The position numbers were made by a program, and so were the translations under genes. The notes under the pieces were generated by a model. It did not search any database, was not told the origin of the DNA, and saw nothing but the letters and a program-made list of their open reading frames with translations. A DNA stretch of 38,742 nt from an uncultured Verrucomicrobiales bacterium (GTDB taxonomy: Bacteria > Verrucomicrobiota > Verrucomicrobiia > Verrucomicrobiales > Akkermansiaceae), in NCBI GenBank assembly GCA_937930235.1, contig CALGLJ010000114.1, positions 1-38,742 on the forward strand, written 5' to 3'. Positions 8,159 to 16,489 of the stretch are shown piece after piece. Position 1 is the stretch's first letter. Each line of letters opens with the position of its first letter.

Positions 8159-9751
8159 TCAAAGCTCTCGGGGGCCGCCTTGGAGAACTTCTTGCGAGGC
8201 ACCATCAGCGTAGTTTTTAAAATTATCGCGGAAGAGATTGGCAAGGTTTTGAGCTGCCGCGCGATAAGCGGCCTCATCTGTCCAAGCTGCTTTCGGGATT
8301 AATATTTCAGCAGGAACATCCGGCACGGCCGTGATTGTTTCGAAACCAAAGGTATCGTCAATTTCACAGGGAGCATTCGCTAGGCGGCCATTGTAAATCG
8401 CTTCGACAATGGAGCGCGAGTAAGCGAGCTGAATGCGCTCACCCTCCCCATAGCCTCCTTTGATCCAGCCTGTATTCACCAGCCAGACATTGACTTGATG
8501 ACTTTGCATTTTTTCAGCTAGGATTTCTGCATACTCGGAGGGATGGCGGACCAGAAAGGGAGCCCCAAAACAGGCGGAAAATGTCGCCTCGGGTTCCGTC
8601 ACTCCCATCTCTGTTCCCGCGACTTTTGCGGTATATCCAGAGATGAAATGATACATGGCTTGCGCTTCATTGAGCCGGGCCACTGGCGGGAGAACGCCGA
8701 AAGCATCGCAGGTGAGAAAAATAATGTCGGTAGGATGCCCTGCGATACAGGGGATTTGCGCATTTTTAATAAACTCGATGGGGTAGGCTCCACGCGTATT
8801 CTGGGTGATCGAAACATCGGAGAAATCCACATGATAGTCCTCATCATAGACTACATTTTCCAGAACCGCTCCGAAGTGAAGGGCATGAAAAATATCTGGC
8901 TCCTTTTCCTCTGAAAGGTCGATGGCTTTGGCATAGCATCCGCCTTCGATATTGAAAATTCCTCGTTCCGTCCACACGTGCTCATCATCGCCAATGAGCT
9001 TACGCTTTGGATCAGCGGAAAGGGTCGTCTTCCCTGTTCCTGAAAGGCCAAAGAGGACTGCGCTCCGGTTCGTCTCGGGATCCGCGGTGGCACTGCAATG
9101 CATCGATAGGTGACCGTGAATGGGCATCAAGTGGTGCATGAGGGTAAACACTCCCTTTTTCATTTCTCCGGCATACTCTGTTCCGAGAATCACCATTTCT
9201 TTATCCTCAAAACACACATCAATCGAGGTCTTGGAGGTCATGCCGGTGCTCAAGCGGTTTGCCGGAAACCGTCCCGCATTGTAGATGGTAAAGTCAGGAG
9301 TGCCGAAGTCAGCGAGTTCTTCCTTACTCGGGCGGATGAGCATCGTATGCATAAAAAGAGCATGATACGGGCGGGAGCATATCACGCGGACTTTGATGCG
9401 CTCGTCAGGGTCCCATCCTGCAAAGGCATCAATGACATAGAGCTGCTCGCAAGTGTTAAGGTAATCTTTTGCTCGTTCACGATTGATCTGGAAGGTGCGC
9501 TCATCGATCGGGATATTCACATCTCCCCACCATACGGTGTCCTTTGAGGCGGCATTTTTTGTAATCCGCTTATCTTTTGGAGAGCGGCCTGTCTTTTCAC
9601 CTGAGTAGGCAATCAAGGCCCCGGAGTCTGAAAGAGAAGTATCGGGTTCATAGCGAATCGCTTCCATATAGAGAAAGGAGGGAGCTGGATTGCGTAAAAT
9701 GTTATCCGCTTCCAAGCCGATGGCCGAGAGATCAATTGTTTCCACGCTCAT
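8159..9751 (-). CDS. pckA: Phosphoenolpyruvate carboxykinase (ATP)
   Basis: This enzyme converts oxaloacetate and ATP to phosphoenolpyruvate, CO2 and ADP, the entry step of gluconeogenesis, in the cytoplasm. Diagnostic features are the kinase P-loop GLSGTGKTTLSAD, the metal/substrate segment TEYAGEMKKG, HLSMHCSATAD, GDDEHVW, and FPANRLSTGMTSKTSID. The frame opens with a TTG at 9796, but that lies inside a strong hairpin. The first ATG, MSVETIDLSAIGL at 9751, gives 530 residues, normal for the family. A weak TTAGG sits just before it. It lies downstream of a lipoprotein gene in the same direction, separated by the hairpin, so it probably has its own promoter or is regulated through that hairpin. 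The strong leftward terminator at 7923-7958 ends the transcript after the structured RNA. Confidence 0.96.
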   Translation of the reverse strand: MSVETIDLSAIGLEADNILRNPAPSFLYMEAIRYEPDTSLSDSGALIAYSGEKTGRSPKDKRITKNAASKDTVWWGDVNIPIDERTFQINRERAKDYLNTCEQLYVIDAFAGWDPDERIKVRVICSRPYHALFMHTMLIRPSKEELADFGTPDFTIYNAGRFPANRLSTGMTSKTSIDVCFEDKEMVILGTEYAGEMKKGVFTLMHHLMPIHGHLSMHCSATADPETNRSAVLFGLSGTGKTTLSADPKRKLIGDDEHVWTERGIFNIEGGCYAKAIDLSEEKEPDIFHALHFGAVLENVVYDEDYHVDFSDVSITQNTRGAYPIEFIKNAQIPCIAGHPTDIIFLTCDAFGVLPPVARLNEAQAMYHFISGYTAKVAGTEMGVTEPEATFSACFGAPFLVRHPSEYAEILAEKMQSHQVNVWLVNTGWIKGGYGEGERIQLAYSRSIVEAIYNGRLANAPCEIDDTFGFETITAVPDVPAEILIPKAAWTDEAAYRAAAQNLANLFRDNFKNYADGASQEVLQGGPREL

Positions 9752-9784
9752 CAACCTAACAAAATCATCATCAGTGTAAACAGG

Positions 9785-9816
9785 GAAGCCCTTCAAGCTT
9801 TCGCTTGAAGGGCTTC
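9785..9816 (-). terminator. Strong GAAA-loop hairpin between lipoprotein gene and pckA
   Basis: The arms 9785-9798 and 9803-9816 pair perfectly over 14 bp. On the minus strand the loop is GAAA closed by C-G, a very stable GNRA-type tetraloop. It begins 22 nt after the lipoprotein stop and ends 33 nt before the pckA ATG. The following sequence CCCTGTTTACAC is only weakly T-rich, so it may be a weak terminator, an mRNA 3'-end stabiliser or a leader element of pckA. Confidence 0.55.
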
Positions 9817-9838
9817 TCGGAAAGAGGAACTCAGATGT

Positions 9839-10768
9839 TTATCCTTGTTTGGCGGCAATGACTTTTCCGCTCGCATCAAAAGTGACTGCCGCTTTTCCTG
9901 ACTTCGCTGGTCCCTGACGGAGTCCGCCGACGAAGGTGGAGGCAGGGCCAAGCGCGGGCACCATATTAATCGCCGTTGATTTGATCTTCTTCATGATAAA
10001 GTTCGCATTTTCAAATACCCAGGTTTCTTCTCCCGCGATGTGATATTTGTAGCTGGGGCGTCCGAGGGCTTGCGTCACTTCTTCTGCCGACATGCCTTTT
10101 TTGATGTCAGCGTAAACTGGGCGGTTTACGAAAGGGGACTTCCACCATGGAGTCTTGGGAGCCTCTAAGGCATTGAGTTTTTTGTTAAAGGCAGACCCTT
10201 TAAGGCCTTTGAGTTCTGCAAGTTGAGGTGCTTTAAGATCTCGCAATTTGGTAAGCTCGGGAATGCTTAATTTCTTAAACTGTGGCGCTTCTAGCCCAGT
10301 CATCTGAGCGAGTTGTAACGCTTGTGGTTTGGAAATCCGCCCTCCTTTAAAGTCGGAGAATGCGGGGAGACCTTCTAAGCCAGGAAGCGTGGGCTTGCTA
10401 AAGCCGGGAAGGGCTGGTTTTTGGAACTTCGGAAGAGTTGGTTTCTTAAGCTCGGGCACCGTAGGGGTTCCGATCGTAGGGGTTCCGATACCAGTCAACT
10501 GTGAGGCGGCGACCTCTCCAAGTTTGTTTGCTAATTGAGGGCCTTTGAGACCTTTGAGTTGAGCGAGCTGCTCGACAGGTAATTTTTCAATCACCGCAAT
10601 CTGTTTCGGAGAGAGTCCGGCCAGTTGTGAGGCTTGTAAGCCAGTTGCTTTGGCCGCACTCGCTTGTGCTGCCGCAGCTTCTTGCGGACTTGCAAATTCG
10701 GCAGGGGGATTAATACCTCCGCAAGAGCAGAGGATGAACAATGGGGCTAGGGCGAAGATCGATTTCAC
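9839..10768 (-). CDS. Repeat-rich lipoprotein with C-terminal BamE/SmpA-like domain
   Basis: The open frame begins with a TTG at 10858, but the first 30 residues look random. A GTG at 10768 (another at 10774) gives a convincing lipoprotein signal, VKSIFALAPLFILCSC, with lipobox L-C-S-C. The product is then 309 residues and is predicted to be lipid-anchored. The first part has Leu/Gln/Lys repeats such as LAQLKGLKGPQL and LAELKGLKGSAF. The middle has Pro-rich repeats of the KPTLPxF type, from imperfect DNA repeats including a duplicated GGGGTTCCGAT. The last 95 residues, with IKKGMSAEEVTQALGRPSYK and ETWVFENANF, match the BamE/SmpA/OmlA pattern (glycine-Met-Ser, lG-P, Trp strand). Function is unknown. 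The start choice is a judgement based on the signal peptide. Confidence 0.72.
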   Translation of the reverse strand: MKSIFALAPLFILCSCGGINPPAEFASPQEAAAAQASAAKATGLQASQLAGLSPKQIAVIEKLPVEQLAQLKGLKGPQLANKLGEVAASQLTGIGTPTIGTPTVPELKKPTLPKFQKPALPGFSKPTLPGLEGLPAFSDFKGGRISKPQALQLAQMTGLEAPQFKKLSIPELTKLRDLKAPQLAELKGLKGSAFNKKLNALEAPKTPWWKSPFVNRPVYADIKKGMSAEEVTQALGRPSYKYHIAGEETWVFENANFIMKKIKSTAINMVPALGPASTFVGGLRQGPAKSGKAAVTFDASGKVIAAKQG

Positions 10769-10878
10769 CAGCACAGGATCAACTTGATTTTCAATCTGGC
10801 AAGCGATTGATCCAAATTTACCCAATTTTTCTCTCTGAGTTTTTTTCGTTGTCGACAAAGAGTATGGAAAAACAGCGC

Positions 10879-11376
10879 TTACTGCTCTGCCAACTTGCGA
10901 AATTTTTCTCCGAGTTCTTGTCCTCCCTCCACCGTTTGAAAACCGACTGCATATGCTGCAATGAGTGCATCGACGGTTTTTTCTGATTTTTTAATGAGGG
11001 CCTGAAGAGCTGAATCTTCCTTGATAATCTTTTGCATTTTGACCCCGATGTCGATGCGCTCAGGTGAAGCCGGAGGGAGCTTGGCGAGTTGGGAAAGAAG
11101 TGGCTGAATTTTTGGATGAGAGTTTTTCGTTTGATTGAATTCTTGGATTACCTCGTTGTGTCCACTTTTTGCGTTCATGACCTCAGGATGTTTCTCCACT
11201 TTCGGAAAAGCGGGATGAGCCATGGCCTCCGTGAGTAAGGCGATGTAATCTGTCTGTCTCTTCACGCGTGCAGGTGTCTTATGCTCCACCTCTTCTGCGG
11301 TTGTTTCTACGACCTCCTCTTTTTGGCAAGAAACTAAAGTGAATAGGATGGCGATGAATAGATGCTGGTAATTCAT
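10879..11376 (-). CDS. Small predicted lipoprotein, unknown function
   Basis: From the ATG at 11376 the product is 165 residues and begins MNYQHLFIAILFTLVSC, a lipoprotein signal with lipobox L-V-S-C. An upstream GTG at 11415 would spoil the signal peptide. The mature part is charged and helical, with a Lys/Glu-rich linker just after the Cys and no recognisable domain. It is followed in the same direction by the BamE-like lipoprotein, about 110 nt from its preferred start, so the two may be cotranscribed envelope proteins. I cannot assign a role. Confidence 0.75.
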   Translation of the reverse strand: MNYQHLFIAILFTLVSCQKEEVVETTAEEVEHKTPARVKRQTDYIALLTEAMAHPAFPKVEKHPEVMNAKSGHNEVIQEFNQTKNSHPKIQPLLSQLAKLPPASPERIDIGVKMQKIIKEDSALQALIKKSEKTVDALIAAYAVGFQTVEGGQELGEKFRKLAEQ

Positions 11377-11462
11377 TTTCAGGAATGCGTTATGAGGACG
11401 GGATTGCGAGATCACAATCGAGATTTTTTTAGTAGGGGGAGATTTTATTAGAGGAAGCGATG

Positions 11463-12506
11463 TTACGAACGATTTTCTTTTTCTTTCTTAAGTCGCAGTT
11501 GGCCGCAGGCGGCGTCAATATCGTGCCCTTTTTCTAAACGTAATGTTGCTGAGACTTGGTGCTTTGTGAGGATATTTCGAAAACGTTTGCAGTGGTCGTC
11601 TGAGGGACGAACCCACGGTAAACCTTCCACGGTATTGTAAGGGATCAGATTGACCTTCGCGTTGATCGAGCGAGCGCGTTTCGCAAGAATTTCTGCATGT
11701 TGTGGCGTGGCATTGATCCCGTCTATCAGGATGTATTCGAGGGTGATCTTTTGCTTCTTATTCGCATTCCAAATTCGTAAGGCCTCAAAAAGTTCCGCGA
11801 CAGGATACTTCTGATTTACGGGCATGATCTTCTCTCTTGTTTCATCATCTGGTCCATGCAGAGAAATCGCCAGTCGAATCTGCTGTGGCAGAAGAGCGAG
11901 TTTTTTAATCTGGGGAACGAGTCCCGAAGTTGAAACGGTAATGCGTCGAGCTCCAATGTGAAGCCCCCAATCTGATGTGATGATTTCCAGCGCTTGGGTC
12001 AGATTGGTGAAATTTGCCAACGGCTCACCCATTCCCATAAAGACGAGGTTGTTCACCTTTTCGCCTGAAAGTTCTTCCGCTAAGATAATCTGAGAAATGA
12101 TTTCAGAGGCTTTTAAATTCCGGGTAAAGCCATCGAGTCCGGATGCGCAAAATTTACAGCCGTAAGCGCAACCCACCTGAGAAGAGACACAGAGAGTGTG
12201 ACGATCAGACTTCTCACCATAAAGCGCAGGTGATGCTGGGATGAGAACCGTCTCAATGTAACGCTCGTCGGGAAGTTGAAGGAGGAATTTCCGCGTAGTA
12301 TCTGCCGAGCCCTTTGTCAGGGTGTGGGTGAGAGGTCGGAGTGGATACTCCGCAGCCAGAGCTTGGCGCAGGGCTGGCGGTAAATTGCTCATCTCTTCCC
12401 ATGATTGAACACGCTTTTGGTAAATCCAATCCAGGATCTGCGCGGCACGATAAGTCGGCTGCTGATGCTCTCCGAGGAGTTTGATCAGTTGGGTCTTGGT
12501 GAGCAT
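11463..12506 (-). CDS. rlmN: 23S rRNA/tRNA adenine C2-methyltransferase RlmN
   Basis: This radical-SAM enzyme methylates C2 of A2503 in 23S rRNA and of A37 in some tRNAs, which supports translational accuracy. The 347-residue length is normal. The radical SAM cluster CAYGCKFC supplies Cys113, Cys117 and Cys120. The C-terminal Cys in DIDAACGQL (about 334) corresponds to a catalytic, methyl-carrying or resolving cysteine. VFMGMGEPLANF and ISLHGPDDETREKIMP are further family motifs. The ATG at 12506 is the natural start (MLTKTQLIKLL). It is the first gene of the leftward rlmN-lipoprotein stretch, with 181 bp between it and the GtrA gene. Confidence 0.97.
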   Translation of the reverse strand: MLTKTQLIKLLGEHQQPTYRAAQILDWIYQKRVQSWEEMSNLPPALRQALAAEYPLRPLTHTLTKGSADTTRKFLLQLPDERYIETVLIPASPALYGEKSDRHTLCVSSQVGCAYGCKFCASGLDGFTRNLKASEIISQIILAEELSGEKVNNLVFMGMGEPLANFTNLTQALEIITSDWGLHIGARRITVSTSGLVPQIKKLALLPQQIRLAISLHGPDDETREKIMPVNQKYPVAELFEALRIWNANKKQKITLEYILIDGINATPQHAEILAKRARSINAKVNLIPYNTVEGLPWVRPSDDHCKRFRNILTKHQVSATLRLEKGHDIDAACGQLRLKKEKENRS

Positions 12507-12687
12507 GGTGACGAGACTCAGGCTAAATAGAATAGAGAATGAAGGGGATCAAAATTTTAAATGAATTCCGACGGACGGGTGTGGCGAGCTGTTTCTTCGT
12601 GGCTCTTTACCCCATTTGAACCCGAAAGAGAAAATACGAGATGGAGTGCGCGGGGGCGGTCTGAAGGAATTCCATGAGTAAGAGATG

Positions 12688-13185
12688 TTATTTCTCAAAG
12701 ACAAAAAATTTACGGCAAACGAAATTCACCATTGCCGAGGAGATGATGAATGAAAGATCTGCGATTTTATTCAGGGCATTGAATGTTTGCACAAGCCAAA
12801 CTGGAAGGATGAGGCCCAGGGAAAAGCTGAGGAAAGAGATCAGAGTAAAGAGAGCGAACTCCTTTCTCACTTGGTGGCGGCCGGGAGTAAAAACCAGCCA
12901 ACGATTTAGAATGTAGGCGATCAGGTTGGAGGGGATAAATGCGATGAACTGAATCAGCGAATTGTTCCAAGATCTTGTGCTCTGAGAGAGATCGAGCGAA
13001 AAATGCTGGGGGTAAAGAGAGCGTCCAATCGTAGTCACCGTAATGAACACCAAGAGCGAAATCACGCCACAGATTCCATATTTACCAAACTGAATGAGAA
13101 AAGGAGTGTCGCGATCAAAAATGGTACGGCTGAGGCCGTATTTCCGGAAATAGTTCCAAGCTTTTCCAATTTCCTGCGTGATCAT
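12688..13185 (-). CDS. GtrA-like four-helix membrane protein
   Basis: This 165-residue integral membrane protein has four hydrophobic segments (about residues 30-50, 75-95, 112-132 and 138-158) and the GtrA pattern: QFGKYGICGVISLLVF near the first helix and IAYILNRWLVF after the second. GtrA-like proteins are thought to flip or help transfer undecaprenyl-linked sugars in O-antigen or teichoic-acid glycosylation. Its ATG overlaps the argF stop (ATGA), so translation is probably coupled to argF although the functions seem unrelated. The N-terminal 28 residues are a soluble extension. Confidence 0.85.
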   Translation of the reverse strand: MITQEIGKAWNYFRKYGLSRTIFDRDTPFLIQFGKYGICGVISLLVFITVTTIGRSLYPQHFSLDLSQSTRSWNNSLIQFIAFIPSNLIAYILNRWLVFTPGRHQVRKEFALFTLISFLSFSLGLILPVWLVQTFNALNKIADLSFIISSAMVNFVCRKFFVFEK

Positions 13186-14081
13186 TCGCTCACAAGAGTA
13201 GCCAGAACGGCCTTTTGAGCATGGAGGCGATTCTCCGCTTGTTGAAAAATGGTGTCAGCATGCTCTTCTAGGATTTCTTCGGTGATTTCTTTGCCGCGAT
13301 ATGCTGGAAGGCAATGGAGAACGATAAATTGATCCGCGCAATGGCGAAGGAGTTCGGAATTGATCTGATAAGCGCCAAAGAGGGCTTCTTTTTCATCCTG
13401 TCCTTCCTGGCCCATGGACAGCCAGACATCGGTATTGATGACATGCGAACCTCGCGCTGCTTCTACCGGATCGGTAGTCAGAGTGACTCGATCGGTATCG
13501 AGTCGGTTCATAAATTCCTGCGATGGAAGGCAAGATTCCGGAGCGGAAACCACGAGCTCAAACCCAAGATATTTAGCGGCCCACATCCAAGAGCGCGACA
13601 TGTTGTTATCACCATCGCCAATAAAGGCGATTCGTTTGCCATTCCAGGTGCCAAGTTTTTCTTTAATCGTAAGAAGGTCGGCGAGGATTTGGCAGGGGTG
13701 CTCTTCATCAGTGAGAGCATTGATAGTAGGGATTTTTGAGAAGCGGGCAAAGTCTTCCACATCTTGCTGCGCGAATGTGCGGATGATCGCGCCATGCACC
13801 ATGCGGCCTAGAACACGTGCCGTATCTTTGATTGGTTCTCCACGGCCGAGCTGGATATCATTCTTGGAGAGAAACATGACATGGCCCCCGAGTTCACGCA
13901 CTCCGACTTCAAAAGAAACTCGGGTCCGAGTAGAAGCTTTTGTGAAAATGATGGCCCAAGTTTGCCCGGCTAATGGTTGCGTCTGGTGCTTCTCCCGATT
14001 GGCCTTCATCTCGATGGCAAGATCGATAAGTGCATTGAGTTCGGTGGAGGAAGATTGTTCAATAGAGAGCAAGTTCATCAT
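13182..14081 (-). CDS. argF: Ornithine carbamoyltransferase
   Basis: This enzyme joins carbamoyl phosphate and ornithine to form citrulline in arginine biosynthesis. It is a cytoplasmic trimer in known members. The 299-residue product carries the carbamoyl-phosphate motif STRTR (50-54), HPCQ (128-131), the ornithine loop TDVWLSMGQE and HCLPA (256-260). These agree with true OTCase rather than the acetyl- or succinyl-ornithine variants, although the latter cannot be excluded by eye. Two ATGs stand in tandem (14081 and 14078). The stop overlaps the GtrA-like gene by four bases. No other arg gene lies nearby. Confidence 0.95.
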   Translation of the reverse strand: MMNLLSIEQSSSTELNALIDLAIEMKANREKHQTQPLAGQTWAIIFTKASTRTRVSFEVGVRELGGHVMFLSKNDIQLGRGEPIKDTARVLGRMVHGAIIRTFAQQDVEDFARFSKIPTINALTDEEHPCQILADLLTIKEKLGTWNGKRIAFIGDGDNNMSRSWMWAAKYLGFELVVSAPESCLPSQEFMNRLDTDRVTLTTDPVEAARGSHVINTDVWLSMGQEGQDEKEALFGAYQINSELLRHCADQFIVLHCLPAYRGKEITEEILEEHADTIFQQAENRLHAQKAVLATLVSE

Positions 14082-14187
14082 GACTAGCGTGGAAACGAAG
14101 AGCGGACCGTGCCCGAATTTCCCGTTGAGTTCAAGTTTTGTGTGAAGACGATTGGTGGGTGTTCACGTGGAGGGTCAGTTTCCGACC

Positions 14188-15894
14188 TTATTTCTCTTTC
14201 CTCTTAGGGCCTTGATCGCGATCAATACGGAAGGTTCTTCCGCGCAGTTTTGCTCCTCGAAGGCCGCTCATAATTTCATCCACTTGATCTTCAGGAGCAT
14301 CAATCAGGGTGTGTTTGGGAAAGAGAGTGATTTTTCCCAATGAACCATCAGGAATGCGACATTCGCGATAAATCATTCCTGCAATGTCTCCGGGTTTCAC
14401 GTGCTGTGTTTTTCCTAAATTCATGAAAAGACATGTCATTCCTTTGGCGCCATTTCGCGCAGGGCGGTCACTCCGTTCTTTGCGATCACGTTCGAATCGA
14501 TTCGAACCACGTTCACGCTTTTGCTCACGCCAATTGGAGCGCTGGCGTTCATTCGTGAACGGTTCTTTCTGGCGGTCTTCATCAATTGATTCACCTTCTC
14601 GAGTGGTCGCTTCTCGGAGAAGAGTGATCGCCGCATTGGTAATGTCTGTCGCGGTGTGTCCCTGTTCCAATAGGCGGTCGAGATAAACTTGGTAGTCTCC
14701 CAAATTTTTCTTCTCTAGGCGTTCCCGCACAGATTCAAAGAGGTGATCTGCTCGTTTTCCTTCAACCTGTTCTTTGCTCGGAACTCGTTCGCGGCGAATC
14801 GTTTGGCGAGTAAATTTTTCAATGGTCTGGAGGCGGTAGATATCGCGTCCGTAAACGAAGGTGACCGCGCGTCCCTTACGTCCGGCGCGTCCCGTACGTC
14901 CGATACGATGCACATAGTCCTCTGGATCGTGTGGGATTTCATAGTTCACTACGAGCTCCACATCATCAATATCAAGTCCACGAGCAGCGACATCGGTCGC
15001 GACCAAGAGCTCTACTTTTCCTTCTCGGAAACGATTCAAGACCCGTTCGCGCATTTGCTGAGTGATGTCACCATGAAGTCGGTCTGCGGTATAACCGCGA
15101 GCGAGCAAAGATTCAGTCACTTCATCTACGAGACGTTTCGTATTACAAAAGACGACCGCGAGCCTTGGAGGATGAATGTCGAGAAGGCGAGAAAGGACCT
15201 CGATTTTAGAGCGCTGTCGTACTTCGTAGCAGGACTGATCAATAGAGTCCACGGTGAGTGCTTTGCGCTCAATTTCTACAACTTCAGGTTCATTTCCAAA
15301 ATTCTGGATCAGTTTAGACACGCCGCGATTCATGGTAGCGGAGAAAAAGAGAATTTGCCTCTCTTTCGGAAGAGAACCGAGAAGGTCTTCCATTTCCTCA
15401 CGAAATCCCATGTCCAGCATCCGATCCGCTTCATCCAGAATGACCGTTTTGACATTCCGGGGATTAAAGCTGCGGCGTTTCAGGTGGTCCAAGAGCCGAC
15501 CCGGAGTTCCCACGACGATATGTGCCCCTTGGCGGAAGCCTTTCAACTGACGATCGATGGGAGCGCCTCCGTAGACGGGCATCGCGCGCAGAAGTTTGAT
15601 TTTTTTCCCCAGACGATGCACTTCCTCGCAAACCTGTACGGCAAGTTCGCGGGTCGGGCAGACAATGAGTGCCTGAGTTTCATTGAGCGAGGTGTCAATC
15701 TGGGAAAGGACCGGGAGAGCAAAAGCAGCGGTTTTTCCTGAACCGGTCTGAGAGAGGCCGACGAGATCTCGACCTGTCATCGCGAGTGGAATCGTTTTCG
15801 CTTGGATCGGTGAGGGAGATTCAAATCCCATGTCTTGAATCGCGGCGAGAAGAGAATCGGGAAGGCCGAGTTCGGAAAAAGGAGGAGTATCCAT
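14188..15894 (-). CDS. deaD: DEAD-box ATP-dependent RNA helicase with DbpA-type RNA-binding tail
   Basis: This 568-residue helicase unwinds structured RNA, probably in ribosome assembly or cold adaptation. Visible motifs are a Q motif (F5 and Q31), motif I QTGSGKT (49-55), PTREL, motif Ib TPGR, DEAD (154-157), SAT (185-187), the RGLDID segment and motif [10 protein letters not shown] (329-336). An Arg/Glu/Asp-rich linker (about 435-482) precedes a compact C-terminal domain (about 484-560, [21 protein letters not shown]) of the DbpA RNA-binding type, as in CsdA/DeaD. The symbol is by similarity in architecture. Large antisense frames across the gene are shadows. Confidence 0.93.
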   Translation of the reverse strand: MDTPPFSELGLPDSLLAAIQDMGFESPSPIQAKTIPLAMTGRDLVGLSQTGSGKTAAFALPVLSQIDTSLNETQALIVCPTRELAVQVCEEVHRLGKKIKLLRAMPVYGGAPIDRQLKGFRQGAHIVVGTPGRLLDHLKRRSFNPRNVKTVILDEADRMLDMGFREEMEDLLGSLPKERQILFFSATMNRGVSKLIQNFGNEPEVVEIERKALTVDSIDQSCYEVRQRSKIEVLSRLLDIHPPRLAVVFCNTKRLVDEVTESLLARGYTADRLHGDITQQMRERVLNRFREGKVELLVATDVAARGLDIDDVELVVNYEIPHDPEDYVHRIGRTGRAGRKGRAVTFVYGRDIYRLQTIEKFTRQTIRRERVPSKEQVEGKRADHLFESVRERLEKKNLGDYQVYLDRLLEQGHTATDITNAAITLLREATTREGESIDEDRQKEPFTNERQRSNWREQKRERGSNRFERDRKERSDRPARNGAKGMTCLFMNLGKTQHVKPGDIAGMIYRECRIPDGSLGKITLFPKHTLIDAPEDQVDEIMSGLRGAKLRGRTFRIDRDQGPKRKEK

Positions 15895-15999
15895 GAAGTG
15901 CGTGTTGAGTGATGCCGCGCGGAGTTTATCTGCGAAAGGTGCAGGACCATCCGCACTGATTTCCTAATAGCAAGAAGGAAACGTCTTGAAGTGATCAAT

Positions 16000-16017
16000 C
16001 TTTGCTCGAGGGCAAAG
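16000..16017 (-). terminator. Short hairpin directly after the PEP-CTERM gene
   Basis: CTTTGC (16000-16005) and GCAAAG (16012-16017) form a 6-bp stem touching the stop codon of the small PEP-CTERM gene. It lacks a T tract on the minus strand. A second small stem, TTTCCT/AGGAAA, lies near 15960-15982. The call of terminator is weak. Confidence 0.3.
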
Positions 16018-16185
16018 CTACTTTTTCCTCCAAATCAAGAAAAGAAGACCACAAATTCCACCGAGTACTGCCACCGAAGGTTCAGGGACGGTCGCGGCAG
16101 ATTGTGAAACCTCCGCTCCAGCAGACTGGGAGATAAGGCTCACAAATAGGGTGGCTTTGATGAAAGCGTAGCTGATCGATCTCAT
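16018..16185 (-). CDS. Minimal PEP-CTERM protein (55 residues)
   Basis: This short gene begins MRSISYAFIKATLFVSLISQ, an N-terminal signal peptide likely cut after the Ala-Gly-Ala at about 22-24. After about ten residues (EVSQSAAT) comes a complete PEP-CTERM tail: VPEPS (33-37), a hydrophobic helix and the basic end WRKK. In known systems this C-terminal tag is recognised and cut by exosortase, delivering proteins to the envelope or the exopolysaccharide matrix. Here almost nothing would remain after both cuts, so the protein is either a very small exported peptide, a degenerate relic or a regulatory substrate. A weak GGAA lies about 10 bases before the ATG. No exosortase gene is in the window. 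Confidence 0.75.
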   Translation of the reverse strand: MRSISYAFIKATLFVSLISQSAGAEVSQSAATVPEPSVAVLGGICGLLFLIWRKK

Positions 16186-16489
16186 TAAAATTTATTCCAA
16201 ATATTTTCACTTTTGATCATTTAATTCAACGTCAAACTGTTTTCAGTTATGAGTGAAAATTCAAAAAATGAAAAAATGGGCCGCTACCGTCAATGAGTAC
16301 AATAAAAAAATCGCGGTTGCTCCGATTGATGTGGCGAGAATTTTTTGGAAATTTCATTCGAGAAGCAATTCCATATATTTAAGAAATCCGTAATGCTGGT
16401 AACTTCAAAAATATTGGTGCGAGCAAAGGCAGGAGAGTCCTTAGCAAATGTCACTTCCCCAAGACCGGATCATAGTTCAATTTCCGGGG
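16186..16489. other. Divergent intergenic region with nested inverted repeats
   Basis: This 304-bp region separates the leftward PEP-CTERM gene from the rightward glycosylase gene and should hold both promoters. It contains a 9-bp inverted repeat (16203-16211 with 16252-16260) enclosing a smaller one (16235-16239 with 16244-16248), described in their own entry. The rest is A/T-rich with short nonsense frames. A frame opening at 16345 runs into the glycosylase gene in the wrong phase and is not considered coding. Confidence 0.5.
16203..16260. repeat. Nested inverted repeats in the PEP-CTERM gene leader
   Basis: ATTTTCACT (16203-16211) and AGTGAAAAT (16252-16260) are perfect inverted arms 40 bases apart. 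AACTG-TTTT-CAGTT (16235-16248) sits between them. On the minus strand the structure would end 17 nt before the PEP-CTERM ATG, so it could be a leader hairpin or an operator. Confidence 0.45.

Noticed and set aside
14743-15741. 332-residue plus-strand frame opposite the DEAD-box helicase
   Set aside because: It is fully antisense to a gene with all helicase motifs, and its composition looks random with no domain. It is a shadow frame.
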